Assembly (NCBI GenBank): GCA_029204225.1
Contig: CM055099.1
Coordinates: 50,914,798-50,978,797, forward strand
DNA from: Diphasiastrum complanatum
Taxonomy: Eukaryota > Streptophyta > Lycopodiopsida > Lycopodiales > Lycopodiaceae
Length of the DNA: 64,000 nucleotides
Reading direction: 5' to 3'
Positions 36,901 through 49,600 of the stretch are shown piece after piece. The translations under genes were made by a program, and so were the position numbers. The stretch's first letter is position 1. Every line of letters begins with the position of its first letter. The notes beneath the pieces are model-generated. The model was not told where the DNA came from, did no database searches, and saw only the letters and a program-made list of their open reading frames with translations.

Positions 36901-39900
36901 AGTACCAAGACTAAAGGAAAGGAAGGAATGATCAGAAAGAGTGGTAGGGAGATACAAAAATCATGGATAGTGAGATGGTTGATGGTGATCCCATAAGGTA
37001 ATCAACAACACTATGGCCGCCACTGTGGGGATGGCAGGTATATTTGCCCGAGTCGGGCCAACAAGTTAAACCATTAAGAATGGCCAACTCATGAGCTTCA
37101 CCTAATTGCAGCAAGTATTCTCCATAGGGGGTAATGGGATGCAAAATGTCTTCAAAAATCCTAGTAACACACAAGTCATCTCCATCAAGGGCGCGTATAC
37201 GAAGCTGGTCCATAGAATCATAAAAACCAGTCTGTCGTGAAGCTATCCTGGCATTAAAGTCACCAGTGAGAAAATTGTAATCTCGCTCTGCATATCTGAT
37301 AATATCTGTAGAAAGATCAATGTAGGGTGAACCAATACCCTCTACAAAGGAAGAAGATACTGGAGGGAAATAACAAGTTGCAACAAAGATGTCTCTGTCA
37401 GAACCAACGCTATTCCCGTCAATGCGGAACCAAATGTACCGTGAGTGTTCATCATGGCTGATGAACTAAAAAATAGGATGCAGCGATTCTCTATATAGCG
37501 ACCCCACCAGAACCTTCCCACTAGCAGATCTCATCTCTTGTCGATAGACCGAGTCCTGGAAAAGTCGGTAAACCTCTCTCCTGACTCTCATGAGTCTCCA
37601 TGAAAAGTAATAAATCTCTCTCACCAATGAAGTCAAGCAGATCACCAGCAATGGCTGATGAGTGTATGTCGTTACAATTCCAAACTTCAATCTGCAAGCG
37701 GCGTAGATGGGGCCCCAGTATGCTCCCAATACCGGGTGCCCCAATTCCCTATTTCTTAGCATCCTTGGACACATTGTCAATGTATCGGATTCGACCATCC
37801 CTGTAGATAACACGTCTGCCAGTCGCTCTAGCTTCTTGGAAGGCCTTACGCCTTTCCTCAACCTGTATGTACGTAAGATCATCATCCATATATATCTGAG
37901 AACCACGTAGCTTGGCTCTACAGCGCAAAGCATCGCGACGGCTCTCCAAGGATGTAAAACGGATGATGAGGGTAGCATTATCTCGGGTTGTTCTCCATGC
38001 TGAATCTAAATCTCTATTGTGATGTCCAAGCGTATTTTCAAGAAAACCTTTTGCTTCTTCAAGATCATTTTGAGTGTTTGCGATGCCCCTTACTCAAATA
38101 TTGTATGCTTTTTGCTCCCTGGATCTCTCTTCTGAAAGAGTAGCTGAAATAACCGAGGAAATAGGGGCACTTGGTGTGTTACCTTTTTTGATAATGGCTG
38201 CCCACGAAAGAGTTTCCTCTTTCTGCTTCTCAATTTTGTCTTCCAATTCTTTAAGTTCGTGCGATGGTTCATGTGTAGCAAGAAGAGGCTGAGATTTGAG
38301 TTCTTTTCTCAAAAGATCCATTTCTTGATGCAGCTTGGCGTTGGCTTCTTTGAGAGCAGACATCTCCGTTTTAACCATGTGTAATTCTGTCTTCAAGCCC
38401 TGAAAGTCCTGTAATAGCACGCTCAGGCTAGAGGCAAGATAGGACTCCACTGCCTTTGCGGGAGTGTATGGTTCTTGAGAGTAGGAGATAAGAGGAGTTG
38501 GATTGACAAACAATGAAGAAGAGGAGACAACAAATGAAGAAGAGGAGAGAGAGAATTAGAATTAGAATTATATTAATGTCTATTAAGTACCCGAGGGCAC
38601 ATAAGACAAGTAGAGAGTACATCAAAAAAGAAGGAGCGTTGTCCATGTAGGACTTATTCCTAACAGCTAAACCAGCACTAGAAAACAGAGAGAAAAACAA
38701 AGCTTAACCTCCAGCTCTGTTGAGGGTACAATATCAGTAGCTTAACCACCAGCTACACAGAGGGAAAGAGAAAACTGAAATAAGTTAGCTAACTGGCTAA
38801 GTGGATATAAAAAACTGCGTGATACGGTGAGAAGCAGGTGTTGGCCTCCGATGAAGAGCCCTGGGCTTGGAGGAGCGAAGAGGATGCTGGAGCTTCGGTC
38901 GTCGTGCTGGAATGTCTAATTCACTGTCATAAGTCTCATCTCTATCCCTCTTCTGGAAAAAGTGCGTAATGTGGGACTGGCTATGATCCATATCGGAAAC
39001 ATCCAATAAAAAGGAAGATCTGAGAGTAAACATCTCTCGCAATAATAAACCAACACATCTCGCATCTGAGAAGGCAAGGAAAGAAGCAAGTGTAAGTGGA
39101 GTATCTCTGTATAAGCAATGGTATCTGCCTCTGATCTCATAGTAGGCTGCGCATCGGAAAATAAAATGGAACTCATCCTCAATCTCCTGTAAAGAGCAGC
39201 ACTGACAAATCCGTAGTGGTCGAGGTGTGTCTGTGTATCTGCCTATCTCAATAGCAAGCTGGTGAGAAGAGACCCTAAACTGACCAAGACGATAACGCAG
39301 GCCGAAAGATAACGTCTGAGACAAATAACCCGGTCGAATGGGAAGCCCGGAAACATCCAGCTGAAGAAGATGAGTGTGATAAAAATGAAGCTTGACCCGT
39401 GCTGGATCTGGGTGAGACCACACTGTGCTGATGTAAGCTCTGTAAATCTGCTGGCGGCCCAACCTACTCAAAAGGTCAGAAACACACTGAAACCATGAGG
39501 ACTTAGCCTGCTGACTAGCTAGAGTGTGAGAGGATGTGAAAGCTGTAGCAACATATCTGGATGAATCAAGCTCCGAGACTCTATGAATGAATGTGATAAT
39601 CCGAAATATAGCCTCGACAATCAGTGGTGGTGAGGCAAACTCTGCCAGTATGATATCATGGGGAACTGACTGCTTCGCACGGATCATCCGGCTAAGCAAA
39701 AGGATTTGCAAACGTGAAATATCACTCCAAGTATCTCTGGACAAGCCAGGACACCATGTCTCTGCTGAATATAGAGCCACCGGAGAGACAGTCTCAGAAA
39801 AAAGGCGACAGTGTGTATCAGGATCATGTACGTAGTAAATAGAGAAAAACCTCTCCATCTGGACAAGAGCAGAGTGCCCCTTGCGGAGCCTAGACAGTGC

Positions 39901-42900
39901 AGCTGGTCTAAAAGTGAGCAATGGACCAGTAAAAAGGACACCTAAGTAAGTATAAGAGGCTACTATCTCCAGTGGAAGCCCATCATAGTAGAACACTGTG
40001 TCTCTCATATGTTGTCGATTGGTGTTGAACACCATGACCTTAGTCTTACCAATGTTCACCATCAAACCCCATGTATGGCAGAAAGTATATAAAGCATCAA
40101 GGTGCTGCTGAAGCCCAGATGCGGATCTCGATAGAAGTATCACGTCATCCGCATACAGTAGAATAGGGATAATCATATCTGCTAACGGACGACCATCTCC
40201 ACCCTCCTCCCTAATAATCCGCTCAAGATCATCAATATATAGAGCAAAGAGAATAGGGGACAAAGGACATCCCTGCTTAACTCCCACTGTACTATGAATG
40301 TAAGAGGACCATCCATCACCATCTCGAAAACGGGCCAACACTCTCTCATACAATGTGATGATAGCAGCAACGATCTTTTGAGAAAAGCCAAGCGATGCTA
40401 AGCGCTGGAGTAAAAGGTGTCTCGGAACAGAATCAAAGGCTTTGCGGAAATCCACAAAGCAACAATAAACCCTCTGCTTCCTGAACTTAGCCTCCTCAAT
40501 AATGCATCTCAAGATAAATATCTGGTCAGTCGTGGAGTAGCCAGCACTAAAACCTGCCTGTCCCATAGCATTTAACCCTTCTGTCTCTGCTCATGAGCTG
40601 ACAATAGACTGTAAAACGGATCCATATAGCTTGGCCATAGTATGACTGATCATAATAGTGCGGTAGTTGTCGACAATCAAAGGATCCCCGACTTTGAGGA
40701 TAGGGTGTAAAAGGTTGGTGCACCACGATGTGGGGAGACCGAAGATGACAGATTGGTTAAAGATATGGGAAATGAACTGGTTTTAGGAAGTCCATACTTA
40801 GGAGGTCAACATCAGTGGCTTTTTGGGTTTGACCAATTTGGATGGCATTTTCAACCATGGACGGGGTAAAGAGGGTGAATTCTGAAGGGAGTGGGGAAAG
40901 AGAAATGGAAAGAGAGTCAACTGTATAAAGCTTAGTAGCATAATTTATCCATGATTCAATAGCAATAGGAGCGGGTTTATAAGGGTTTTTAGAGAACATC
41001 CGCCAAAAGAAATGGGAGGATGGGGAGGCAATAGCATCAACAAGTTTTTGTCCCAAGGACTGGAGATAAGCTGTCTTTTTTTTCAGAGTCACTTTGTGAT
41101 ATTCTCTTTGTTTCAAGGCTAGGGTGTGAGGAGAGTGGTATCTAGCGTATACAACTTGTTTATGCAATGAGAAGCACTCTGTATCATACCATTTGTTGTG
41201 AGTGCGTTTATGCGAAGGAAAGGTTTTCGAAGGATAGGTAGTATTGGCATATTGCAAAAGAGACTGAGATAAAAAGATAGCTTGTTGGTCAACTGAGGAG
41301 GTGAAGGGGAAGTCTTGGAGAAAAGTAACTAGGGACTCGGTGTAAAGGGGGAAACCAGATGGAGAGAAAACCGGGCGATGGTGATGAGTGGGACGGTGTG
41401 TTGTGACTGTGGTACTATGATAACCAAGGGATAGAAGTAGGAGGGAGTGATCCGAAATGGTAGGAGGTATAATGCGAAAGGTATGAAGAAATGGGATCAA
41501 AGCCGGTGACCCAATGAAGTAGTCAACAACACTATGTCCTCCTCCATGTGGGTGACAAGTAAAATGATATGACGAAGGCCAGTAAGGAAGGCCATTCAAA
41601 ATAATTAAGGAATGGGCCTCTGCTAAACCAATCAGCCGCTCTCCAAAGTGGGTAGTTGGAGTATCTGCATCCTGTGAGGTCCTGTCAAAGCCCATATCTA
41701 ATGTGCGAACCTGTAGAAAACCACTCTCTGCATAAAACTCAGTTTGCCTGATGCTCGTACGAGCATTAAAATCCCTTGCTAAAAGAATAAGGCCTCGCTT
41801 TGCAAAGCTGAATATATCATCTGAGAGAGCCTGGAAAGGGTCACCACCAAAATCTGCAAAAGATGATGTCTGTGGTGCAAAGTAACAAACTGCAAGAAAG
41901 AGGTCCTGAGAAAGCCCCAAACAATGACCAGAGAACTGAAACCAAATGGATCACTTTTGACCAGTTTAAAATGAGAACTGAAAACATCCTTGGTGAGACA
42001 AGCGACACCACCAGAACCACGGGAGGTCTTCCCTCTCACAAAGGGCCGATGCGCTGAGTGCCAGGTGCAATCCTGTACAGATGGGAGCGGTCTATATAAG
42101 GATTCATGAGTCTCTGCTAACAAAAGGATATCACACTTCAGCATGAAAGAATGGAAGTCACCTGCTGAAGAAGATGATAGTATGCCATTACAATTCCAAA
42201 AACCAATATGTAAAGGCTGAGGGGATCTTGGGCTGCTCCTTTGCCCAAGAGCCCCAAATCCCTATTGAGAAATTTTATCAAGAAATTTTGGTTTGCCTTC
42301 AATGAAAACCACCCACTGATTTCTTGCATTTGCATCCTGGATAATTTGTTTCGTGGCTTGCCATTGTGTGTGTGTAAGGTCATCATCCATAAAAATGAAA
42401 GTCCCTTTCAATTTGGCTCTAAGGCGTAAAGCTGCGTTGCGGCTGTTCATAGAGCGAGACTTGATAAACAAGACATTAGTGTCAAACTTACTTCTCCAAG
42501 CTGTATCAAATCCATCCGTGGTGTGTGTGAGCTTTGTTAAAAGGAGGTCTTTTGCCTCTTCAATGGGCTTATCCCCGTCGGGAATCCCCCTAACCCGGAT
42601 ATTAAAGGCTTTTTTAGCCCTTCTTTCTTGCTCGGAGAAGACATCTTCTAGTGTAGAATTCATAACTGCATGTTGAACCGATCTTGAAGATCCGACCTTA
42701 CCATCGTTTTTGAGACGCGCTGCCCATGTCTTCGTTTCTTCCACTTGTTTCTCAAGGCTGGATATTTTGTTCGACGTCTCCTCCAATGTATTCTTTTGAG
42801 GGATATGTTCCGCAATCCGTTGCTTAAGATATACATTTTCTTGTTCAAGATGTTCCATTCGCTTTTTAACCCCACAGAGATCCTAAATCAGCTTGCCGTT

Positions 42901-43618
42901 CTCAATTTCAAAAGAGTGTAATTGTCTTTTGAGTCCGATGATTTCTTGTCGAATAAAGCTGATGTCAAAAGCAAAGAGGCCTTCAATAGGTTTGGAGGGG
43001 GTATAATCGACTGTGGGCAATTGATTAACTGCAAATGTTTCGACAGTAGGGCAAGCATCCGTCTTGGATTCCGATGCAGATGCGGTGGACAGATCAGAAG
43101 TGGATGCGGTGGATACACTTAAAACAGGTACGATGGCAGGAGCAGGTACCAAAAACTCAGATGTGAGGGACAAGGGGGTGTTTTCTGGGTCTCCCAAAGT
43201 AGGGCATGGTGGAGAGTGGGGGGAGTTACCTCCCCCTCGTTTGTTGCGTGGAGCCATCGCTCTAGGGAATGTCAGTTGATAGACAGCTTCAGGTGTGAGA
43301 AAGAGAGAGGTCCGCTTTCCCAGATGTCCGTTCCACAAAAGTGCGCTCCCCAGATGTCCGCTCAGATGTCCAGAGCTCAGACAAGCCCTGCTCAGAGATC
43401 TGTGCCCTTCAGAAATCTATGCTGCAGAGTGAGGTCCATGCTGTCCCCTTAGAGATCCGTCCATGCTGCTTGTACAGAGATCCGTCCATGCTCAGCGATC
43501 AGGCCACTCAGAGATCCGTCCTTGCTCAGAGATCCGTCTGTTAGGACCGCGTCAGTTAGGACCGTGCCAGATCAGCTGGCCAGGGAAACAGTCAGCGAGC
43601 AGTCGCGATGGTCCTAAC

Positions 43619-43692
<74 letters not shown>

Positions 43693-46600
43693 TTCAATGT
43701 CTTTTTCATGCCAAAAGGCATATAAGACGAACGAGTACATCAGATAGAGTTGGACACAAGACGGATCAGTGCCGTCAAAGCAAAATGACAAAACTAACTA
43801 AGAAGAGATTCATATAGCCCGGATTATATGGTGCGTAGACCATTTACATGTTCAACTGGACATCTCTTCATTTCTCTAAAAAAACTATGTCTCAAAATTC
43901 TTCTCATTAACTATAGGCTTCCGATCACAAGTCTGATAATACCATCACGATAGATAAGCCGCTTGCCAGTTGATAGAGCTTCTTGTCTTGCCTTCTTACG
44001 TTCTTGAACTTGGATGAAGGTAAGATCTTCGTCAATGAGTAGTACTGATCACCCTGAAACGGATGGTCAAACAGAGAGAGTTAACCAAACCATGGAGGAC
44101 ATGCTTAGGGCGTACGTAAGTGTTAAGCAAACGCAATGGGAGAGATATTTGCCATTGTTGGAGTTTGCTTATAATGATAAAAAGAATGCTTCAACTAAGA
44201 TGAGTCCTTTCGAATTGAATTATGGTTTTAGGCCAGCTAGTCCAATTACGGTAGGGATACCTCATAGAGTGCCTAGTGTTGTTGACATTCTAACTCACAT
44301 GGTACAAATGCTTGAGTTAGCCAAGAAAAATGTAAAACAGGCGATGGATCACGCAAAGACATTTGCTAATCGGGATCGCACACCAAGAGAGTTCGAGGAA
44401 GGAGACATGGTCTTTCTCCTGATTCCAAAGGACTCAGCTTCTCTTAAGACAGGGAAGTGTTACAAGTTATCTCCGCGTTATTGTGGACCCTGGAAAATAG
44501 GTAAAAAGACGATGTTAGAGATTTGATAGAACGGTCTACATAGATGATCAAAATAATATTTGGGTGCACGATAAGGTATGGATTGGGAAGGCAGCTGGGA
44601 TGTCAAGGTAGTGCCAAGATTGAAGGATAGAAAGGAGTGATTAGAGAGAGTGGTGTGAGTGATGTGAAAATCAGATATATGTGGGATGGAGGATGGTGAC
44701 CCCATGAGGTAATCAACAATGTTGTGGCCTGACATGTACACCTGCCAAAATCAAGCCAGCAAGCCAAGCCATTATAAATGGCCTGGAGATACATCCTGGC
44801 TCATGCACGTGCTCTCCATCCACCAACTCCCGGGTAGACTGAGTGAATGGAAAGAGGGAAACCCCACCACTATATAGGCATAGCACAGTGTCCCATCAAG
44901 CACGATCTTGTCGGCGACACGTGACCACCTAACAGATGGTACATAACAGATGGCCAGGTCCGATATATTGACCATGTATCCGATAGCTCCCATAAATAGG
45001 GAATTGGGGTCCCCGGGCGTGGGAGCATCCCGGGGCCCCACCCACACCACAAACGGATTGGGGTGTGGAATTGTAATGGCATCCACTCATTGTCGGCAGC
45101 TGGAGATTTGACAGGTTTTATTGCGGGGAGAGATTTGCTGTTTTTTATGGAAACTCATGAAAGCCAAGAGAGAGGTCTTCCTACCTTTCCGGGATACAGA
45201 TGGGACTCTGTATATAGGCCAAAGACTAGATCCATGATTGGGAGAGGCTCAGGTGGAGTTGTTTGCTTATATAGGGAATCCTTGCAACCTATCATTGAGT
45301 TTGTTAGACATGATGAGCATGCATTTGGCTCCGTATTGATGGACATGGCACCGAGACTATTCATCGCAGCTTGCTACTTTCCTCCAGAGTCCTCTTCCTT
45401 TGTTGATAGTACAGGTTCACCTTTTCTGGATCTTTCTATGGATGTTGTCAGATATGCAGAGCGGGGACATATATTTCTCACCGGGGATTTTAATGCCAGG
45501 ACAATCTCACAACAGTCGGATTTCCATGATATTACTGATCATCTTCATTTACGAGCACTTGATGGAGATGACTTAGGAGTTACTAGGACTTCTGACGACA
45601 GTTTGGGACCTATCACTACTTATGGGGAGTGCTTGTGCAGCTAGGGGAAGGCCAATCTTAAGCTTAAATCTTATACTTAAAAGATTGACTAAAGCTACAT
45701 CTTGATGTAAACTGTCCTTGCAGTCCGTACTACTCCTCCCTCCTCCTCTGTACCTACAAATCTCCAAAGTATGGAGAGGAGTTGTGGTACGTTGGAGTTG
45801 GAGGTGAGAGAAAGGCTCTTAGTTAAATTTTAAAATCCTTTGGGGTCCATGGGCCATGTGGCACCATTTGGTGGCCCCACATGGTAAGAAAGGCCTAGAA
45901 GGGACAAATGGGGCCTTTTTTGGGCCCCACGTGTCCTTTTTGCATAAGGGTGGAGAGGAGCTTTGGGAAGGGGGTAAAAGAGGTACGTTCACTTCCTTTG
46001 CCTCATTCTCAAAAGTTGTTGTAGATTTTATGAGTTCTCAAGTTTGTTTATTTCTTGAGGCCTTTTTCTCTAGTTATTGTTGTTTGACGGTTTTTACACC
46101 GTAGCTCTCCGTTTTTCCTCAAGTTTGTTTCTAGTTACGGCTTTCTCCATGGATACTCCTATGGATGAGACGCAAGCTCCAAGTCCCGTTGGGACTGATA
46201 TGAAGAATATGACGCGTGCAATTAATTTGTTGCAACAACAAATTGTTGACATGCGGTCTAAACATGAACGGGTGGAGGCCGAAATCCGGGCAATGTCACA
46301 ATCTCGGCAAGCACTCCTTAACCCGATGTTTACTCCGGAAATTTTTACCGGAGAGAAAAAGGACAGACACCAAGATGTGATGTTGGCTTGGTTGGATTGA
46401 TGGATGTCGCATTTTTCCATGCACAATCTACCAGATAGGTCGCAAATTTCGACGGCCATCATGTTTTTACGCGGAAAAGCGTACTCATGGTGGCAGGATC
46501 TTAAAGATCGAGCTACGGTCCCAACTACTTGGGATGACTTCCAGGTAGCCTTTAAGGCTGCCTTTATGTCGGTCCTTGACGATTTTGAATATTATTGTCG

Positions 46601-49600
46601 ATTTGCCACGTTGCAAATGGGGACGAAGCCCTTGGACGTCTACTTGCAAGACTTCCAAGAGGCTGCTTCACGGTTTTTTAACCGCATAGATGGGGTACTC
46701 CTTAAGCTGCATTTCATTTTGGGCTTGCCCAAAGAAACAAACTATGTAGATAGTTTATCTTTTCATGTTATGAATCTTGATAAGGTGGATTTAATCCTAG
46801 GTAAAGAGTGGTTTTATGCTAGGAATGAGTCCTTAAAGAAAGATTACGTATCTCATAATATTTCTTTCTTGCATAATGACTCGTTGGTTTGTCTTAAAGG
46901 CGATGAGCCTGATCTACCTTTTGTAATTGCTCATGAAGCGAATCAATGTATTCTGGATTTTGAGTATCATTCGTACTTATGTTATCTGAAAGATGAATCA
47001 TACATAGATGCTTTTAGTACTCATAATTTCAATGTTGATGTATCGTCTTTCCCTAAAGCATTGTCTTTTTCTGATGATAATTTAGAATCTTCGCCTGAGG
47101 GCAAAATCTTTATTTAAGAGACTTAGGGAGAAATATAATGATATATTCCCTGAGCAGTTGCTTGAGGGTCTACCCCCCTCACGGGGGAGTAGACCATCAC
47201 ATACATCTTCTTCCCGAATCACTTTTTCCCTACAGAATGAGCCCGAAGGAAGAAGATGAAGTTGCTAGTCAACTTAAGGAGTTATTACGTAAGGGCCATA
47301 TTAGGCCTAGTAAATCCCCTTGGGGAGCTCCTGTTTTGTTAACCGACAAGGAAGACGGTGGTATTCGTCTTTGTGTCGATTACAAAAAGCTTAATAAAAT
47401 GACAATTAAGAGCCGTTATCCCTTACCTCGGATGGACGGCTTAATGGACCGATTGAATGGTGCTAAGTATTTCACCAAATTGGACCTTAGGTCAGGGTAC
47501 CATCAAATTAGAATACACAAGGGGGATGTTTCCAAAACTGGTTTTTGTTCTAGGTATGGCCACTACGAATTTTCAGTTTTACCCTTTGGTCTAACTAATG
47601 CCTCGGCAACCTTCCAACAGATGATGAACGATATTCTTCGTCCATATCTAGGGAAGTTTCTCGTGGTATTTTTGGATGATATACTCATTTACAGTAAGAC
47701 TCTTGAGGAGCACGAGGCGCATTTGCGTACAGTCTTAGATAATCTAAGACAGGCAAAGCTTTATGCTAAGGAGTCTAAGTGTGAGTTCTTTCAGACAAGA
47801 CTCAAGTAGCGACAATCAGATTGGGAAAAGTATCTTTTAATGGTTGAGTTCGCATACAATAGTAGAAGCATTCTACCACTAGTTTTAGTACTTTTATGCT
47901 CTTGTACGGCTTTCAGCCTCGTTCCCCTATCTCCGTTGGACTCAAAAGTCTCAAGGTTCAGGCTGCAGCGGATTTCTTGCATGATATGCAGGAAATGTTG
48001 CAGGTGGCTAGGGAAAGCATTAGATCAGCTCAGGATCGAGCCTAAATCTATGCTAACCGAAGCCGCGCTCCTCAAGAATTTGAAATCGGTGTTGGGTGGA
48101 TCTTAGAATCCCAAAAGACTCTGAGACACTTCGAACGGGGAAATGTCCGAAGTTATCTCCACGTTTTAGCGGTCCTTTCAAAGTTCTTAACAAGATTGGT
48201 AGGGCTGCATATAGACTAGAACTCCCTGTTGGAACTAAGGTTCATCCTGTATTCCATGTTAGTCGTTTAAAGGAACGACTTGGTGGAAAAGATTACCTAA
48301 TTTCCACAGATGATCTAGTGCTATTGGAGGATTTGACTGCTTTTGTACCCCATGAACCGGAAAGGATCATGGATACTCGACGACATCAGCTGAGAAATCG
48401 TTTGATTTCTGAACATCTGATTCAGTGGAAAGGTAAGTCAGATGATGAGGACACCTGGGAGGAGGAGGATGAACTAAGACTTAGATTTCCTGGTTTCTTC
48501 CCATAGAAGGAAGTTTTTATGGGGGGGTGGGAATGTTATGTACCATAACGGTACGCCCTTCAGTGACGGCCTCGCAAGGGGCTGCATACAAGGCTATGGG
48601 GGTGACAATAGTATAAAAAAGTCTACGCTTACTGCGAGTATCTCGGATGGACTTCTTGAAGCAGAACCACTCTAGCTGAACAAGGGAGGAATGCCCCTTC
48701 CCAAGGCGGGTGGTAGCTGCCTGTTGCATGCTGAAGGTACGACCAGAGAAGAGTATCCCCAGATAAGTGTGAATGACATTGAGCAGCCATAAATAGACTG
48801 TTTAGGACTATTTGGCTGCTTCAAAAGACTATTTAAGTAGCAGTACATATTATTGGCCCCGAAGGTTATCATCTTCAACCTGAAAGTATTTGGATAAAAG
48901 TTAGTCCTTTACTCCTACAATGACACATCAATTGAGATACATCGCTGCCCAGTGGCAGCCTCAAAACCTTTGAAAATGTAGGGTCATTTTCCAATTCCAG
49001 CAACCTATGTTATGCTCATTTCACTTTTAAGTCTTTTCATTGGGCAATGTACATGTCAAAACAAATGGAAAATTAGAAAAGCATCTTCACAAAAGGTTTT
49101 TTTTGTAGGTTGAATATCCTTATACTAGCATAAATTGATTGTCATCTGATAGCAATATTAGTTTTGCAGTTTGGAAGTTTCTTAACACATTCAAAACTTA
49201 CACTTGACATGAGATACGAAATGTGTGTAGTTGTGCTGATTAATATGTCTTGTTGATGCTTGTGATCTGGAGCATTTTGGAATTAAGAAACTTACCAGCG
49301 GGTAAAGGTATCTTTCTTGGGATTTCTAAAATTAAACAGATAATGATGTTGTCTAGCTGTACTTCATTTGCAGGGTGGGGGCCCATATTACTTAATTGGG
49401 AGGGCACTTGGCCCAGAAGTTGGTGTCAGCATTGGCTTGTGTTTTTTTCTTGGAAATGCTGTTGCAGGATCTATGTAAGATTTTTTTTGAATTTTTCTCT
49501 TGACACCAGCTTATGTACTTGTGAAGAGAAGAATGATACATAATTATATTTTCTTTGGTTGCTCTTTATCTGCATCATGAGGAATCATTTATAATCTTTG

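Larger units (their letters stand above)
33931..38516 (-). mobile_element. LINE copy A (antisense to CCC1)
   Basis: Near full-length non-LTR retrotransposon on the minus strand: coiled-coil ORF1 (38,513-37,749), APE endonuclease region (about 37,690-36,930), RT (36,908-35,511), C-terminal zinc-knuckle region (35,053-34,267), 3' UTR, then a microsatellite instead of poly(A). Stops and frameshifts interrupt the endonuclease and RT. Its 5' end abuts the 3' tail of LINE copy B. Confidence 0.9.
38573..43610 (-). mobile_element. LINE copy B (antisense to CCC1), nearly intact
   Basis: Full-length copy on the minus strand: 5' UTR with AGAGATCCGTC repeats (about 43,280-43,610), ORF1 (43,257-42,262), ORF2 (42,144-38,797), 3' UTR with terminal hairpin, microsatellite tail. 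Only a handful of lesions (ORF1 stop near 42,882; ORF2 frameshifts near 41,860 and 40,760 and a stop near 40,592), so it is the youngest or best preserved LINE here. Confidence 0.92.
45700..48560 (+). mobile_element. Internally deleted Ty3/gypsy chromovirus (sense)
   Basis: Sense-strand element. A leader/LTR-like stretch (about 45,720-46,135), gag, a gag-protease tail fusion, RT, an integrase remnant and a complete chromodomain (stop at about 48,506) are followed by a polypurine tract (ATGGGGGGGTGGGAA) and TGTTATG, a probable LTR start at about 48,534. Most of protease, RNase H and the integrase core are deleted, so it would depend on another element. Confidence 0.85.
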
